Shown one piece after another: positions 1 to 8,656 of a DNA stretch of 38,454 nucleotides. The DNA comes from Pseudomonadota bacterium (GTDB taxonomy: Bacteria > Pseudomonadota > Gammaproteobacteria > Steroidobacterales > Steroidobacteraceae), in the NCBI GenBank assembly GCA_021816775.1, contig JAKAXA010000032.1, forward strand, positions 1 to 38,454, in the 5' to 3' direction. Every line of letters starts with the position of its first letter. Positions within the stretch are counted from its first letter, which is position 1. The notes under the pieces are model-generated. The model did no database searches, was not told the DNA's origin, and was given only the letters and a program-made list of their open reading frames with translations. The position numbers and the translations under genes were made by a program.

Positions 1-114
1 GGATGCGCAGCGCTGCACGACCGCGACGTGAACGCGGCACGGCTCATCCTCGCGGCGGGACGTCGCCGTCTTGCAGCAGGAATCCTCGCCCGGCCCGCGC
101 CAGCGGCGGCTTAA
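1..114 (+). CDS. IS200/IS605-type transposon protein TnpB, C-terminal fragment (cut by window edge)
   Basis: Frame 1 runs in from the left edge and stops at TAA 112-114. It reads G-C-A-A-L-H-DRDVNAARLIL and then a low-complexity Ala/Arg tail. The DRDVNAA block just after a cysteine is the hallmark of the TnpB/OrfB C-terminus, where a zinc ribbon is followed by the third RuvC motif carrying a catalytic Asp. TnpB proteins are RNA-guided nucleases linked to IS200/IS605-family elements. Only about 37 residues are visible, so completeness cannot be judged. The usual Asn in the NIL part of the motif is Leu here. The assignment rests on one short motif, but that motif is distinctive. Confidence 0.6.
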   Translation, partial: GCAALHDRDVNAARLILAAGRRRLAAGILARPAPAAA

Positions 115-122
115 GAAGCCGC
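106..122. repeat. Perfect 7-bp hairpin at the TnpB stop codon
   Basis: GCGGCTT, loop AAG, AAGCCGC. The hairpin overlaps the TnpB stop codon and lies 15 bp before the converging end of the DUF924 gene. IS200/IS605 elements carry subterminal hairpins at their ends, so this may be the right-end structure of the element. It could equally be a terminator. No T-run follows on either strand. Confidence 0.45.
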
Positions 123-136
123 GGGCGAGGAGGCCG

Positions 137-787
137 TCAATGACCGAAGCGGTCCGGCCGGCCGGCCAGATAGACCTGCTCCTCGGGCGTGTTCGCGCGC
201 CCGAGCATCGCGTTGCGGTGCGGGAAGCGCCCGAAGCGGCGCACGATCGAGTGATGACGCTCGGCGAAGGCCCCTACGCCGGCGAAGAAGGGCCGCAGCT
301 CGACCGGTGCCTCCTCGAGCAGCCGACGGTAGGCGGCGACGGACTCCTCCTGCACGTCGAGTCGTTCGGCATGCTGGAGCGGCATGCACAGGAACACCCG
401 CTCGAGCGGCGAGAGCGCCGCGTCGGCCCCGGCCTGAATCCCCGAGAGCGCGAGCGCGAGGGCCTGCTCATCGGTGGCGAATGCGCGGGCCGTGCCGCGG
501 AACGCGTTGCGCGGAAACTGATCGAGCAGCAGGATCAGCGCGAGGCGCCGATGGGGACTCGCGGCCCAGGCGCCGAGCGCGCCGGCGGCGGCGCGCTGCA
601 TCAGCCCGGCGAAGCGCTCGCGGATCATCTCGTCGATGGCGGCCTGCTGCTGCACCGTGGCGCACACGCCGAACCACAGCTTCTCGCGCTCGCGCAGCGT
701 GTGCAGTCCGAGCGGCGGCGGGCCGAACCAGAATCGATTGACCTCGAGCGCCTCGTCCACCGGAGCATTGCCGCGCGGCGCGCTCAC
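137..787 (-). CDS. DUF924 family protein
   Basis: A 216-residue protein. The visible family features are FWFG near the N-terminus, LDQFPRNAFRGTARAFATD in the middle, and a MPLQHAE segment followed by ERHHSIVRRFGRFPHRN. This is the usual order in DUF924 proteins, which are helical, about 180-220 residues long, and have no established biochemical role that I know of. The start used is GTG at 787, only 6 nt after the stop of the upstream gene (794-1174), so the two are probably translated from one message. A second in-frame GTG nine codons in would also leave the domain whole. The product looks cytoplasmic, with no signal peptide or membrane segment. Confidence 0.85.
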   Translation of the reverse strand: MSAPRGNAPVDEALEVNRFWFGPPPLGLHTLREREKLWFGVCATVQQQAAIDEMIRERFAGLMQRAAAGALGAWAASPHRRLALILLLDQFPRNAFRGTARAFATDEQALALALSGIQAGADAALSPLERVFLCMPLQHAERLDVQEESVAAYRRLLEEAPVELRPFFAGVGAFAERHHSIVRRFGRFPHRNAMLGRANTPEEQVYLAGRPDRFGH

Positions 788-793
788 GGTGCG

Positions 794-1174
794 CTACTCG
801 CAGAGGCTCTCGAGATATCCCTGGGCGACCGGCGAGAGGCGCTTCAGCGCCAGCGCGCGCGCCTTGGGCGCATCGACGATGTACTCGAGGGGGCCGGAGA
901 CGAGGATCTGACGGATGCCGGGGTGCCGTGCCGATGCCCTGGCCATCTTGTTGAGCACGGTGAATCCGCGGTTGATCTTCTGGCGGGGCGCGCGGTTCTG
1001 CTCGATGGTGCGGGCCAGATACTGGCCGAAGCGCGCGTAGAGAAAATAGTCATCGTCGCCGACCTGAAAGCGTGCCTCGGCGAAGAAGTCGGGGAAATTC
1101 TTTTCCAGATACGAATTGACGCTGCACAGAGCGGGACGGGGATCACGATCGCGCGACGCATTTCGCTGCTTCAT
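794..1174 (-). CDS. Conserved-looking hypothetical protein, 126 aa
   Basis: I do not recognise the family. The start is ATG 1174, with an AGGAGGT motif about 12 nt upstream on the minus strand. A longer reading from 1294 is possible but its extra 40 residues are low-complexity. The protein is soluble and mixed alpha/beta in character. It contains a YLEKNFPDFF segment, an aromatic DDDYFLYARFGQYLARTIEQ stretch and a C-terminal GPLEYIVDAP segment. It sits between the sensor-like gene upstream and the DUF924 gene downstream, all on the minus strand with short gaps, so co-transcription is likely. A phosphate- or ligand-linked role alongside the sensor would be pure guesswork. Confidence 0.6.
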   Translation of the reverse strand: MKQRNASRDRDPRPALCSVNSYLEKNFPDFFAEARFQVGDDDYFLYARFGQYLARTIEQNRAPRQKINRGFTVLNKMARASARHPGIRQILVSGPLEYIVDAPKARALALKRLSPVAQGYLESLCE

Positions 1175-1316
1175 GTCGCTGGCCACACCTCCTGGGGGTC
1201 CGGACCGCCATCGCTGGGCGCCGCGGGCGGCACCACACCCCGCGACGCGGCGCGAATGTTGCGCGAGAACTTCAGCCGATGCAAGTGAAATCACACACCC
1301 TCCCGGCGAGCGCCGC

Positions 1317-2519
1317 TCACGGGCGGCGCTCGCCGCGACCGGGTTGGTTTTGCCATTGCGCGCGACGGCGGTGCCAGGCGCGCGCGGCCATCTGGGCTGC
1401 CAGGACGATCGCGACGAGCAACGCGAGGGCGCTGGTGGCGAGCGTGAGGTTCAACATCCGCTCGAGCGTCCGGTCGCGCAGCTGCGCCCAACGACTCGAG
1501 GTTTGCGTGATCTGAAGACGCGCGATCACACCGCGGCCCCCAACTCCATGGATGAGTGCGGCCGCGGCGATGCGCGAGTTGCCGCCGGGCCCGGTGAGAC
1601 GCCGGAACAGTCGCGCCAGCAGCCCCGGTTGCGGCGCCGGGATGTCGGGAACCGTGGGTTTGTCCGCCTGCGCGAGCAGGGCACCCGAAGGGGTGGTGAC
1701 CGACAGCCGCAGACCCGGCCGCAGCAGGCGGCTGAGATAGGTCGGCAGCGTCGCCGAGGCGAGGATGAGGCCGCCGCGCGCATGCAGGTTGGCGCGGCGC
1801 AGCATGCCGTAGCGCACCGGCGCGCCGCCGAGGTCGCTGCGGTCATCGATCAGGACCCCGAACCGCCCGCCCAGCATCGACAGGGGAATCGACATCTCAA
1901 CGTCGTAGCCGCCGGGATGAGGCTGCAGGGCGCCGACGATGCGCGGATCCGCGACCGCCCGCCGGCGGCCGTATTCGCCGCGGACGATCCGGTGCGCCAC
2001 GACAGGCCCGGCGCCGGTGAGCGCGAGGAATTCCGCGTGCGGATGCCCCCGCGCGCCGGTGAAGCCGATCCAGATCCGATCGCCCCGGCCGCTGCGGCCC
2101 AGCGGATTGGCGAGCGGCGCATCGAATACGAGATGCGGATCGGTCACCCGCAGCAGCACGTAGAGCATCCGCCCGCTGACGCCGGTGAGGATATCGAAGT
2201 GGTGCGCGGCGTTGCCGTAGCGGCGCCAGCGATGCGCTGCCGGCGGCCAGCCGTCGGCATAGCCGTCGACATACCCCGGTGCCGGCAGGGGCACCGGGGT
2301 GAGGTCATAGGGCCCCGGATCCGTCCCCTCGGCCGCAAAGCGGTAGATGAGGCGCACGCGCCCCTGGAGCGAGGCAGCGAGCGTGCCGGCCAGGGAGCGC
2401 AGGTCCTGCCGCTCGCTCTGGCGCAGCGCCGCCTCCATCTGGCGCGCGTAGCGCACACCGTCCCAGGGCAGCACCAGGGTGACCAGGACGAGCAGCAACA
2501 GCTTGAGCCAGGGCCGCAT
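1317..2519 (-). CDS. Membrane-anchored periplasmic sensor-like protein lacking a kinase domain
   Basis: A 400-residue protein. An N-terminal membrane helix (about residues 5-20, LLLLVLVTLVLPW) leads into a segment starting VRYARQMEAALRQ. A long extracytoplasmic region follows (about 25-350), with a DGYADGWP motif and a beta-rich part resembling carbohydrate-binding-like sensor folds. A second helix lies near 360-385, with a short basic tail. The layout and the N-terminal sequence resemble the sensor half of PdsS-type histidine kinases (the 'dedicated sortase system' kinases). After the second helix that family continues into HAMP, HisKA and ATPase domains; here the protein stops after about 20 residues, and only 142 bp separate it from the next gene. 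It may be a degraded kinase or a kinase-free sensor. It is divergent from the malic enzyme gene. Confidence 0.6.
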   Translation of the reverse strand: MRPWLKLLLLVLVTLVLPWDGVRYARQMEAALRQSERQDLRSLAGTLAASLQGRVRLIYRFAAEGTDPGPYDLTPVPLPAPGYVDGYADGWPPAAHRWRRYGNAAHHFDILTGVSGRMLYVLLRVTDPHLVFDAPLANPLGRSGRGDRIWIGFTGARGHPHAEFLALTGAGPVVAHRIVRGEYGRRRAVADPRIVGALQPHPGGYDVEMSIPLSMLGGRFGVLIDDRSDLGGAPVRYGMLRRANLHARGGLILASATLPTYLSRLLRPGLRLSVTTPSGALLAQADKPTVPDIPAPQPGLLARLFRRLTGPGGNSRIAAAALIHGVGGRGVIARLQITQTSSRWAQLRDRTLERMLNLTLATSALALLVAIVLAAQMAARAWHRRRAQWQNQPGRGERRP

Positions 2520-2595
2520 CGGTTCGATTAAGCCATACTTCAGTGGGGTCGCTTATAGTGACGCTACCGCTTCACGGGAGCGCACAGCCAAGACC

Positions 2596-3897
2596 ATGAA
2601 GATACCCGAGATCCTGATCGTCGAGACCGTCCACCAGCCGGGAAGCCTCGCGAAGGTGCTGCAGGTGATCGCCGACGCCGGTCTGACCATTCAGCACCTC
2701 ACCTCCGTGCGGCGCGTGCAGGGCCGCACGCTCTGGGAGATCACCCTGGAGATGGACGAGCAGGCCAATCACGACCTCTACGCGCGCATCGACCAGCTGC
2801 CCAACGCCCGCTTCATCGGCAAATCCGACCGGGTATTCAACCGTCATCGCGGCGGCAAGATCCGGATGGTGGCCAGCCTGCCCATCAACACGCTGCAGAC
2901 CCTGCGCGATGTGTACACCCCAGGCGTCGCGCGCGTGTGCCTGGCGATCCGGCAGGACCCGCAGCTCGCCCACGAGTACACCAGCATCGACCGCACGGTG
3001 GCGGTGGTCACCAACGGCACGGCGATTCTGGGACTCGGCAATATCGGGCCGCTTGCGGGCCTGCCCGTGATGGAAGGCAAGGCGGCGCTGTTCTCCGATC
3101 TGGTCGGGCTCTCGGGCGTGCCCATCCTGCTCGAGGAGACGCGCGCGCAGAAAGTCATCGAGCTCATCGCCAGCATCCATTTGTCCTTCGGCGCCATCCA
3201 GCTCGAGGACTTCGCCGCCCCCGAGTGCTTCGAGATCGAAGCCGGGCTGCGCGAGCGACTGCGCAAGCCGGTGCTGCACGACGATCAGCATGGCACCGCG
3301 GTCGTGGCGCTCGCGGCGCTGATCAACGCTGCGCGGCGCGCCCACCGGAGTCTGCCCGAGAGCACCGTCGGACAGATCGGACTCGGCGCGGCGGGCACGG
3401 GCATCGTGCGTTTGCTGCGGGCCTATGGAGTCCATCAGGTGCTCGGCGCGGATCGCAACCCTGAGGCGATCGCCCGCATCAGGACGCTCGGCGCCGAGGG
3501 GGCGAGCGTGGAGGACCTCATGCGGCGCGCGGACATCGTGATCGCGACCACGGGCGTGAAGGGCCTGATCCAGCCGGAATGGATCCGTCCGGGGCAGGTC
3601 ATCCTGGCCCTCTCCAATCCCGACCCGGAGATCGAGCCGCACGTGGCGCGCGAGCACGGCGCCGCCTTCGCCGCCGACGGCAAGGGCATCAACAACGTTC
3701 TGGCCTTTCCCGGACTGTTCAAAGGGGCGCTTGCCGCCAGGGCCACGCAGTTCACGGACGCGATGCTCATGGCGGCGGCGCAGACGCTGGCTGAACTCGC
3801 GCCCCTGGCGCAGGAGGATGCGCTGGTACCCGATCCGCTCGACAAGACCGTGCACGAGCGGGTGGCCGCCGCGGTGCAGGCGGCCTATCCGTCCTGA
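2596..3897 (+). CDS. NAD(P)-dependent malic enzyme with N-terminal ACT domain
   Basis: A 433-residue protein that oxidatively decarboxylates malate to pyruvate, linking the TCA cycle to pyruvate. Residues about 5-80 form an ACT regulatory domain (EILIVETVHQPGSLAKVLQ...). The malic N-domain then shows YTPGVARVC, TNGTAILGLGNIGP and MEGKAALF with the catalytic lysine, and HDDQHGTAVV for the metal and substrate site. The C-terminal Rossmann part has GLGAAGTGIVRLL and ends in the family's NNVLAFPGLFKGAL block. The start at ATG 2596 fits the ACT domain edge; an upstream in-frame ATG at 2479 would run back into the divergent gene. The ACT domain suggests allosteric control by a small ligand, not identifiable here. 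It converges on rpoH, 22 bp apart. Confidence 0.93.
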   Translation: MKIPEILIVETVHQPGSLAKVLQVIADAGLTIQHLTSVRRVQGRTLWEITLEMDEQANHDLYARIDQLPNARFIGKSDRVFNRHRGGKIRMVASLPINTLQTLRDVYTPGVARVCLAIRQDPQLAHEYTSIDRTVAVVTNGTAILGLGNIGPLAGLPVMEGKAALFSDLVGLSGVPILLEETRAQKVIELIASIHLSFGAIQLEDFAAPECFEIEAGLRERLRKPVLHDDQHGTAVVALAALINAARRAHRSLPESTVGQIGLGAAGTGIVRLLRAYGVHQVLGADRNPEAIARIRTLGAEGASVEDLMRRADIVIATTGVKGLIQPEWIRPGQVILALSNPDPEIEPHVAREHGAAFAADGKGINNVLAFPGLFKGALAARATQFTDAMLMAAAQTLAELAPLAQEDALVPDPLDKTVHERVAAAVQAAYPS

Positions 3898-3919
3898 GCG
3901 CCGGCGGCGCGGGGCGGCC

Positions 3920-4804
3920 TCAGGCCGGAGCCGGCTCCGGTGCCATCAGGCCGCGCAGCTTGCCGAGCGCGTTGGCTTCGATCTGGCGGATGCGCTCGGC
4001 GGACACGCCGTAGTGGCCGGCGAGCTCGTGCAGCGTCGCCTTGTCCTCGCGCATCCAGCGCCGTTCGAGAATGTCGCGGCTGCGCTCATCGAGCCGGCCG
4101 AGGGCGCTGCGCAGCCGGGCTGCGGAGTCGCTTTCCCACTCGGCGTCCTCCACCTGGTCGGCGGGGTCGGCATCGGGGGCCGGCAGATACGCCGCCGGGC
4201 TGTAGGTTTCCTCCTCATCGGCATCCGGCGCCGGATCGAATGCGACATCGTGCGCCGCAAGGCGCTTTTCCATCTCGCTCACCTCGCCCGGCGTGACGCC
4301 GAGGTCGCGGGCCACCGCCGCCGTCTCCTCCGCGGACAGCCAGGTGAGGTTCTTCTTCATGCGCCGCAGATTGAAGAAGAGCTTGCGTTGCGCCTTGGTG
4401 GTGGCGATCTTCACCAGGCGCCAGTTGCGCAGGACGTATTCGTGGATCTCGGCCCGGATCCAGTGCACGGCGAAGGACACCAGGCGCACGTTCAGCGTGG
4501 GGTCGAAGCGTTTGACCGCCTTCATCAGTCCCACGTTGCCTTCCTGGATCAGGTCGCCGAAGGGCAGTCCGTAGCCGCGGTAGCCGCGGGCGATGTGGAC
4601 CACGAAACGCAGATGCGCCAGCACCAATTGGCGGGCGGCGTCCAGGTCGCCGTCGTTACGGAAACGTACGGCCAGCACGCGCTCGGCCTCGCGGTCGAGG
4701 ACGGGGATGCGGCTCACCCTGTCGACGTAGGCATCGACGCTGCCGATTGGTCCGGCGAGCGCGAACTCGCACGGCCGGGCAATCAGTGCAGTCGCTGTAC
4801 TCAT
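3920..4804 (-). CDS. rpoH: RNA polymerase heat-shock sigma factor RpoH (sigma-32)
   Basis: A 294-residue sigma-70-family factor directing RNA polymerase to heat-shock promoters. Region 2 is seen as [21 protein letters not shown] followed by [18 protein letters not shown]. The RpoH box [13 protein letters not shown], specific to sigma-32 proteins, follows. Region 4 ends with [17 protein letters not shown], the promoter -35-binding helix. An acidic insert rich in Asp, Glu and Pro lies between regions 3 and 4 and is a little longer than in E. coli RpoH (284 aa). The start is ATG 4804, with GGGAG six bases upstream; the longer frame to 4927 would translate through the promoter and CIRCE element. 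The gene stands alone, not behind ftsX as in many gammaproteobacteria. Confidence 0.96.
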   Translation of the reverse strand: MSTATALIARPCEFALAGPIGSVDAYVDRVSRIPVLDREAERVLAVRFRNDGDLDAARQLVLAHLRFVVHIARGYRGYGLPFGDLIQEGNVGLMKAVKRFDPTLNVRLVSFAVHWIRAEIHEYVLRNWRLVKIATTKAQRKLFFNLRRMKKNLTWLSAEETAAVARDLGVTPGEVSEMEKRLAAHDVAFDPAPDADEEETYSPAAYLPAPDADPADQVEDAEWESDSAARLRSALGRLDERSRDILERRWMREDKATLHELAGHYGVSAERIRQIEANALGKLRGLMAPEPAPA

Positions 4805-4830
4805 GGATGCTCCCAAAACGCTATGGCCAA

Positions 4831-4860
4831 ATTTTAGCACTCGTGTCTTTTGAGTGCTAA
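4831..4860 (-). promoter_or_regulatory. Candidate rpoH promoter overlapping CIRCE
   Basis: On the minus strand TTAGCA (4855-4860) and TAAAAT (4831-4836) are 18 bp apart, a plausible -35/-10 pair of the housekeeping type. The pair coincides almost exactly with the CIRCE element, so repressor binding would block polymerase directly. Transcription would start about 20 nt before the rpoH ATG. Confidence 0.5.
4834..4860. promoter_or_regulatory. CIRCE element (HrcA operator) in front of rpoH
   Basis: TTAGCACTC, nine bases, GAGTGCTAA: an exact match to the CIRCE consensus, the operator of the heat-shock repressor HrcA. It ends 30 bp upstream of the rpoH ATG. CIRCE usually controls groESL or dnaK operons. 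Here it implies that the alternative heat-shock sigma factor is itself repressed by HrcA, joining the two classical heat-shock circuits. No hrcA gene is in this window. Confidence 0.93.
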
Positions 4861-5039
4861 TGACCCCCTGGGTTCCCCGCCCGGGGCGGCCGGATTTCTT
4901 GCTATGGTTAAGCTTAAGTAGAACCAATGCGGGCCAGCGTGGCCTAAAGCGTTCCGGTTTTCATCAATCCTCCAGGGAAACCCGATATTGTGTTTTGCCA
5001 GAGCTTCTGGCTCGTTCAATCCGCTCACTTGCACGACCG

Positions 5040-5045
5040 AAGGGG
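5040..5045 (+). promoter_or_regulatory. Ribosome binding site choosing a TTG start for cytochrome b561
   Basis: AAGGGG ends six bases before TTG 5052. The later in-frame ATG at 5076 has no such motif. This favours the TTG start. Confidence 0.55.
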
Positions 5046-5051
5046 ACCGAC

Positions 5052-5618
5052 TTGGCGAATACGGCACCGACCGCGATGATTGCGACGACCGAACTGAAAT
5101 ACGATGGTTTCAGCATGGTGCTGCACTGGCTCACCGCCGCGCTGGTGGCTGTGCTGTGGACACTCGGGCAGCTCATGGACGAGTTCACGAAAGGCGCGCC
5201 GCGCCATGCCGCTCTGTCGGTGCACATGGTGCTCGGCCTGCTCGTCGGCGCCGTCGTGCTGGTGCGCATCGTGTGGCGCTCGGCCGCCGGGCGGCGCCTG
5301 CCGCCGGCCGATGAGGGCTGGCTGAACCTGCTGGCCAAGGCGGCCCACTACGGCCTGTACCTTCTGCTGGTCCTCACCGTGGCGTTCGGTGTGGCGCGCG
5401 CATGGGTGCAGGGCCTCTCGGTCTTTGACTGGTTCACGTTCCCGCGGCCCGCGTTCGCCACCCGCTCGGTGGTGCGCACCGTCAGCGAGCTGCACAGCGA
5501 TCTGTCGGACCTGCTGGTGATCGTGGCGGGCCTGCACGCCGCCGCGGCACTGATGCACCATTACGTCAGGCGCGACTCGGTGCTGCGGCGCATGCTGCCG
5601 GGCAAGCGGGCCGGCTGA
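5052..5618 (+). CDS. Cytochrome b561 family membrane protein
   Basis: About 188 residues from TTG 5052, or 180 from ATG 5076. Four membrane helices are visible: SMVLHWLTAALVAVLWTLG, the VHMVLGLLVGAVVLVRIVW helix, YGLYLLLVLTVAFGVA and DLLVIVAGLHAAAALMHH. Histidines suited to bind two b-type hemes occur in helix 1 (LHW), helix 2 (VHM), the ELHSDL segment and helix 4 (GLHAA / MHHY). Cytochromes of this type shuttle electrons across the inner membrane, often between quinol and periplasmic acceptors or superoxide. The gene is divergent from rpoH and stands alone, 87 bp ahead of mutM. Partner and physiological donor cannot be told from sequence. Confidence 0.88.
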   Translation: MANTAPTAMIATTELKYDGFSMVLHWLTAALVAVLWTLGQLMDEFTKGAPRHAALSVHMVLGLLVGAVVLVRIVWRSAAGRRLPPADEGWLNLLAKAAHYGLYLLLVLTVAFGVARAWVQGLSVFDWFTFPRPAFATRSVVRTVSELHSDLSDLLVIVAGLHAAAALMHHYVRRDSVLRRMLPGKRAG

Positions 5619-5705
5619 GCCGGCGCGCCTTCCGGGAAGTCCGCGCACCGGCTACGCTGTCGCCCCCCATCTGCAGCGGCCGGGCGCGCCCGGATCGCGG
5701 AGAGC

Positions 5706-6521
5706 ATGCCGGAACTACCCGAGGTCGAGACCACCCGCCGCGGCATCGAGCCGCACGTGATCGGACGGACCATCGTGGCGCTCGAGGTGTACGAGCCGCG
5801 GCTGCGCTGGCCGGTCGCGCGCGCCTTGCCCGCGCGGCTGGCGGGCCGGCGCATCCTCGCCGCGGGCCGGCGCGCCAAATACCTGCTCATCGGACTCGAG
5901 GGCGGCACGCTGATCGTGCACCTCGGCATGTCCGGGTCCCTGCGCGTGCTCGCGGACGGCACGCCGCGGCTGCGGCACGATCAATACGACCTGCGGCTCG
6001 ATTCGGGGCGCATCCTGCGCTTCAACGATCCGCGCCGCTTCGGCAGTCTGCACTACACCGGGGCCGACCCGCAGCATCACCGGCTGCTGCGGGATCTGGC
6101 GCCGGAGCCGTTCGATGCCGCCTTCAATGCCGAGTACCTCTGGCGCGTGACGCGCGGCCGGCGCCTCGCCATCAAGCAGTTGCTCATGAACAGCCGCCTC
6201 GTAGTCGGGGTCGGCAATATCTACGCCAGCGAGGCGCTGTTCCGAGCGCGCATCCGCCCGGGTCGCGAGGCACGGCGTGTCACGCGCGCAGAGGCGGCGC
6301 GGCTGGTGAGCGCGGTGCGCACGGTTCTGACGCAAGCCATCCGCGTCGGAGGAACGACCCTGCGTGATTACGTCGGAGCGGACGGCTCCCCGGGCTACTT
6401 CCGCCACAAGCTCTACGTCTACGAGCGCGCCGGTCGGCCCTGTCGGGTGTGCGGCGCGGCGATCCGCCGCCGCACGCAGCAGGGCCGCTCCACCTACTAC
6501 TGCCCCGCGTGCCAGCGCTGA
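5706..6521 (+). CDS. mutM: Formamidopyrimidine-DNA glycosylase (Fpg/MutM)
   Basis: A 271-residue base-excision repair enzyme that removes 8-oxoguanine and formamidopyrimidines and then nicks the abasic site. The mature N-terminus PELPEVETTRRG carries the catalytic proline (residue 2) and glutamate (residue 3). RRAKYL holds the conserved lysine. The helix-two-turn-helix region shows VGNIYASEALF, and the C-terminal zinc finger is Cys-x2-Cys-x16-Cys-x2-Cys ending at the C-terminus. Full length for the family. It converges with coaD, only 3 bp apart. coaD and mutM are neighbours in many gammaproteobacteria. Confidence 0.97.
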   Translation: MPELPEVETTRRGIEPHVIGRTIVALEVYEPRLRWPVARALPARLAGRRILAAGRRAKYLLIGLEGGTLIVHLGMSGSLRVLADGTPRLRHDQYDLRLDSGRILRFNDPRRFGSLHYTGADPQHHRLLRDLAPEPFDAAFNAEYLWRVTRGRRLAIKQLLMNSRLVVGVGNIYASEALFRARIRPGREARRVTRAEAARLVSAVRTVLTQAIRVGGTTLRDYVGADGSPGYFRHKLYVYERAGRPCRVCGAAIRRRTQQGRSTYYCPACQR

Positions 6522-6524
6522 GAT

Positions 6525-7615
<1,091 letters not shown>

Positions 7616-7669
7616 GCGCTGTCTTTCGAACCTGCGGACCGGGCCGCTACGATACACTAGACCGCATTC

Positions 7670-8656
7670 ATGTTCGGACGTGAAACCCAAGAAGCGCCGG
7701 CCGGCGCCGCGCAGCGTCAGGGCTTCCTGAAGCGCCTGACGCAGCGGCTCGGGCGCGGCAGGCTCAGCTTCGATCTGGCCAACCTGTTCCGCGGCCGCAA
7801 GATCGACGCCGACCTGCTCGAGGAGCTCGAGGCGCGGCTGCTCACCGCCGACGTGGGGGTCGAGGCCACGGAATTCATCCTCGCCGGCCTCAACAAGCGC
7901 CTGGCGCGCAAGGAACTCGCCGACGTGGAGGCCCTGATCGCGGCGCTGCGCGCGGCGGTGGAGGAGATTCTCGCGCCCTGCGCGCAGCCGCTGCTCATCG
8001 ATCCGGACTGCAAGCCCTTCACCCTGCTCGTGGTCGGCGTGAACGGCTCGGGCAAGACCACGACCATCGGCAAGCTGGCGCACCGCTTCACCGGCGAGGG
8101 ACGCAGCGTGATGCTCGCCGCGGGCGACACCTTTCGGGCCGCGGCCATCGAGCAGCTGACGGTGTGGGCCGAGCGCACCGGCTCGGGCTGCATCGCGCAG
8201 CACGCGGGCGCCGATCCGGCCGCGGTGGTGTTCGATGCGCTGCAGGCCGCGCGCGCGCGCCGCACCGACGTGCTGATCTGCGATACCGCCGGCCGGCTGC
8301 ACAGCCAGTCGCATCTGATGGAGGAGCTGAAGAAGGTCAAGCGCGTCCTGCAGCGCGGGGACCCCCGCGCGCCGCACGAGGTTCTGCTGGTCCTCGATGC
8401 CAACCAGGGCCAGAACGCGCTCGCGCAGGCGGTGCAGTTTCACGCGGCGGTCGGCGTCACGGGACTGGCGATCACCAAGCTCGACGGGACCGCCAAGGGC
8501 GGGATCGTGATCGCCATTGCGCGCCGCCTGGGGCTGCCCATCCGTTTCATCGGGATCGGCGAGCAGCTTGCGGACTTCGGCGAGTTCGACGCGCACGCCT
8601 TCGCCGCGGCGCTGGTCGAAGGCTCGCACGCGCCGGCCGGACAGGAGCAGGCATGA
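7670..8656 (+). CDS. ftsY: Signal recognition particle receptor FtsY
   Basis: A 328-residue GTPase that docks SRP-ribosome complexes at the inner membrane. The helical N domain (about 35-100) precedes the G domain: P-loop GVNGSGKTTT (about 123-132), DTFRAAA, DTAGRLHSQ and TKLDGTAKGG, ending with GIGEQLADFGEFDA. The acidic A domain typical of E. coli FtsY (497 aa) is nearly absent; instead about 35 basic and amphipathic residues precede the N domain, as in shorter FtsY proteins. The stop overlaps the ftsE start by 4 bp (ATGA), giving a coupled ftsY-ftsE-ftsX operon. Confidence 0.97.
   Translation: MFGRETQEAPAGAAQRQGFLKRLTQRLGRGRLSFDLANLFRGRKIDADLLEELEARLLTADVGVEATEFILAGLNKRLARKELADVEALIAALRAAVEEILAPCAQPLLIDPDCKPFTLLVVGVNGSGKTTTIGKLAHRFTGEGRSVMLAAGDTFRAAAIEQLTVWAERTGSGCIAQHAGADPAAVVFDALQAARARRTDVLICDTAGRLHSQSHLMEELKKVKRVLQRGDPRAPHEVLLVLDANQGQNALAQAVQFHAAVGVTGLAITKLDGTAKGGIVIAIARRLGLPIRFIGIGEQLADFGEFDAHAFAAALVEGSHAPAGQEQA

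Noticed and set aside
71-1288. Long plus-strand open frame of 405 codons
   Set aside because: It lies antisense to the DUF924 and unknown genes, is rich in Arg/Ala/Gly and has no recognisable domain. It is a product of high GC.
7616-8629. Upstream extension of the rsmD frame (about 340 extra codons)
   Set aside because: It is the antisense shadow of ftsY. RsmD homologues begin at the IIGGAWRG region.
8164-8652. Upstream extension of the ftsE frame
   Set aside because: It overlaps ftsY in another frame, and ftsE has its own ATG with AGGAG at 8653.
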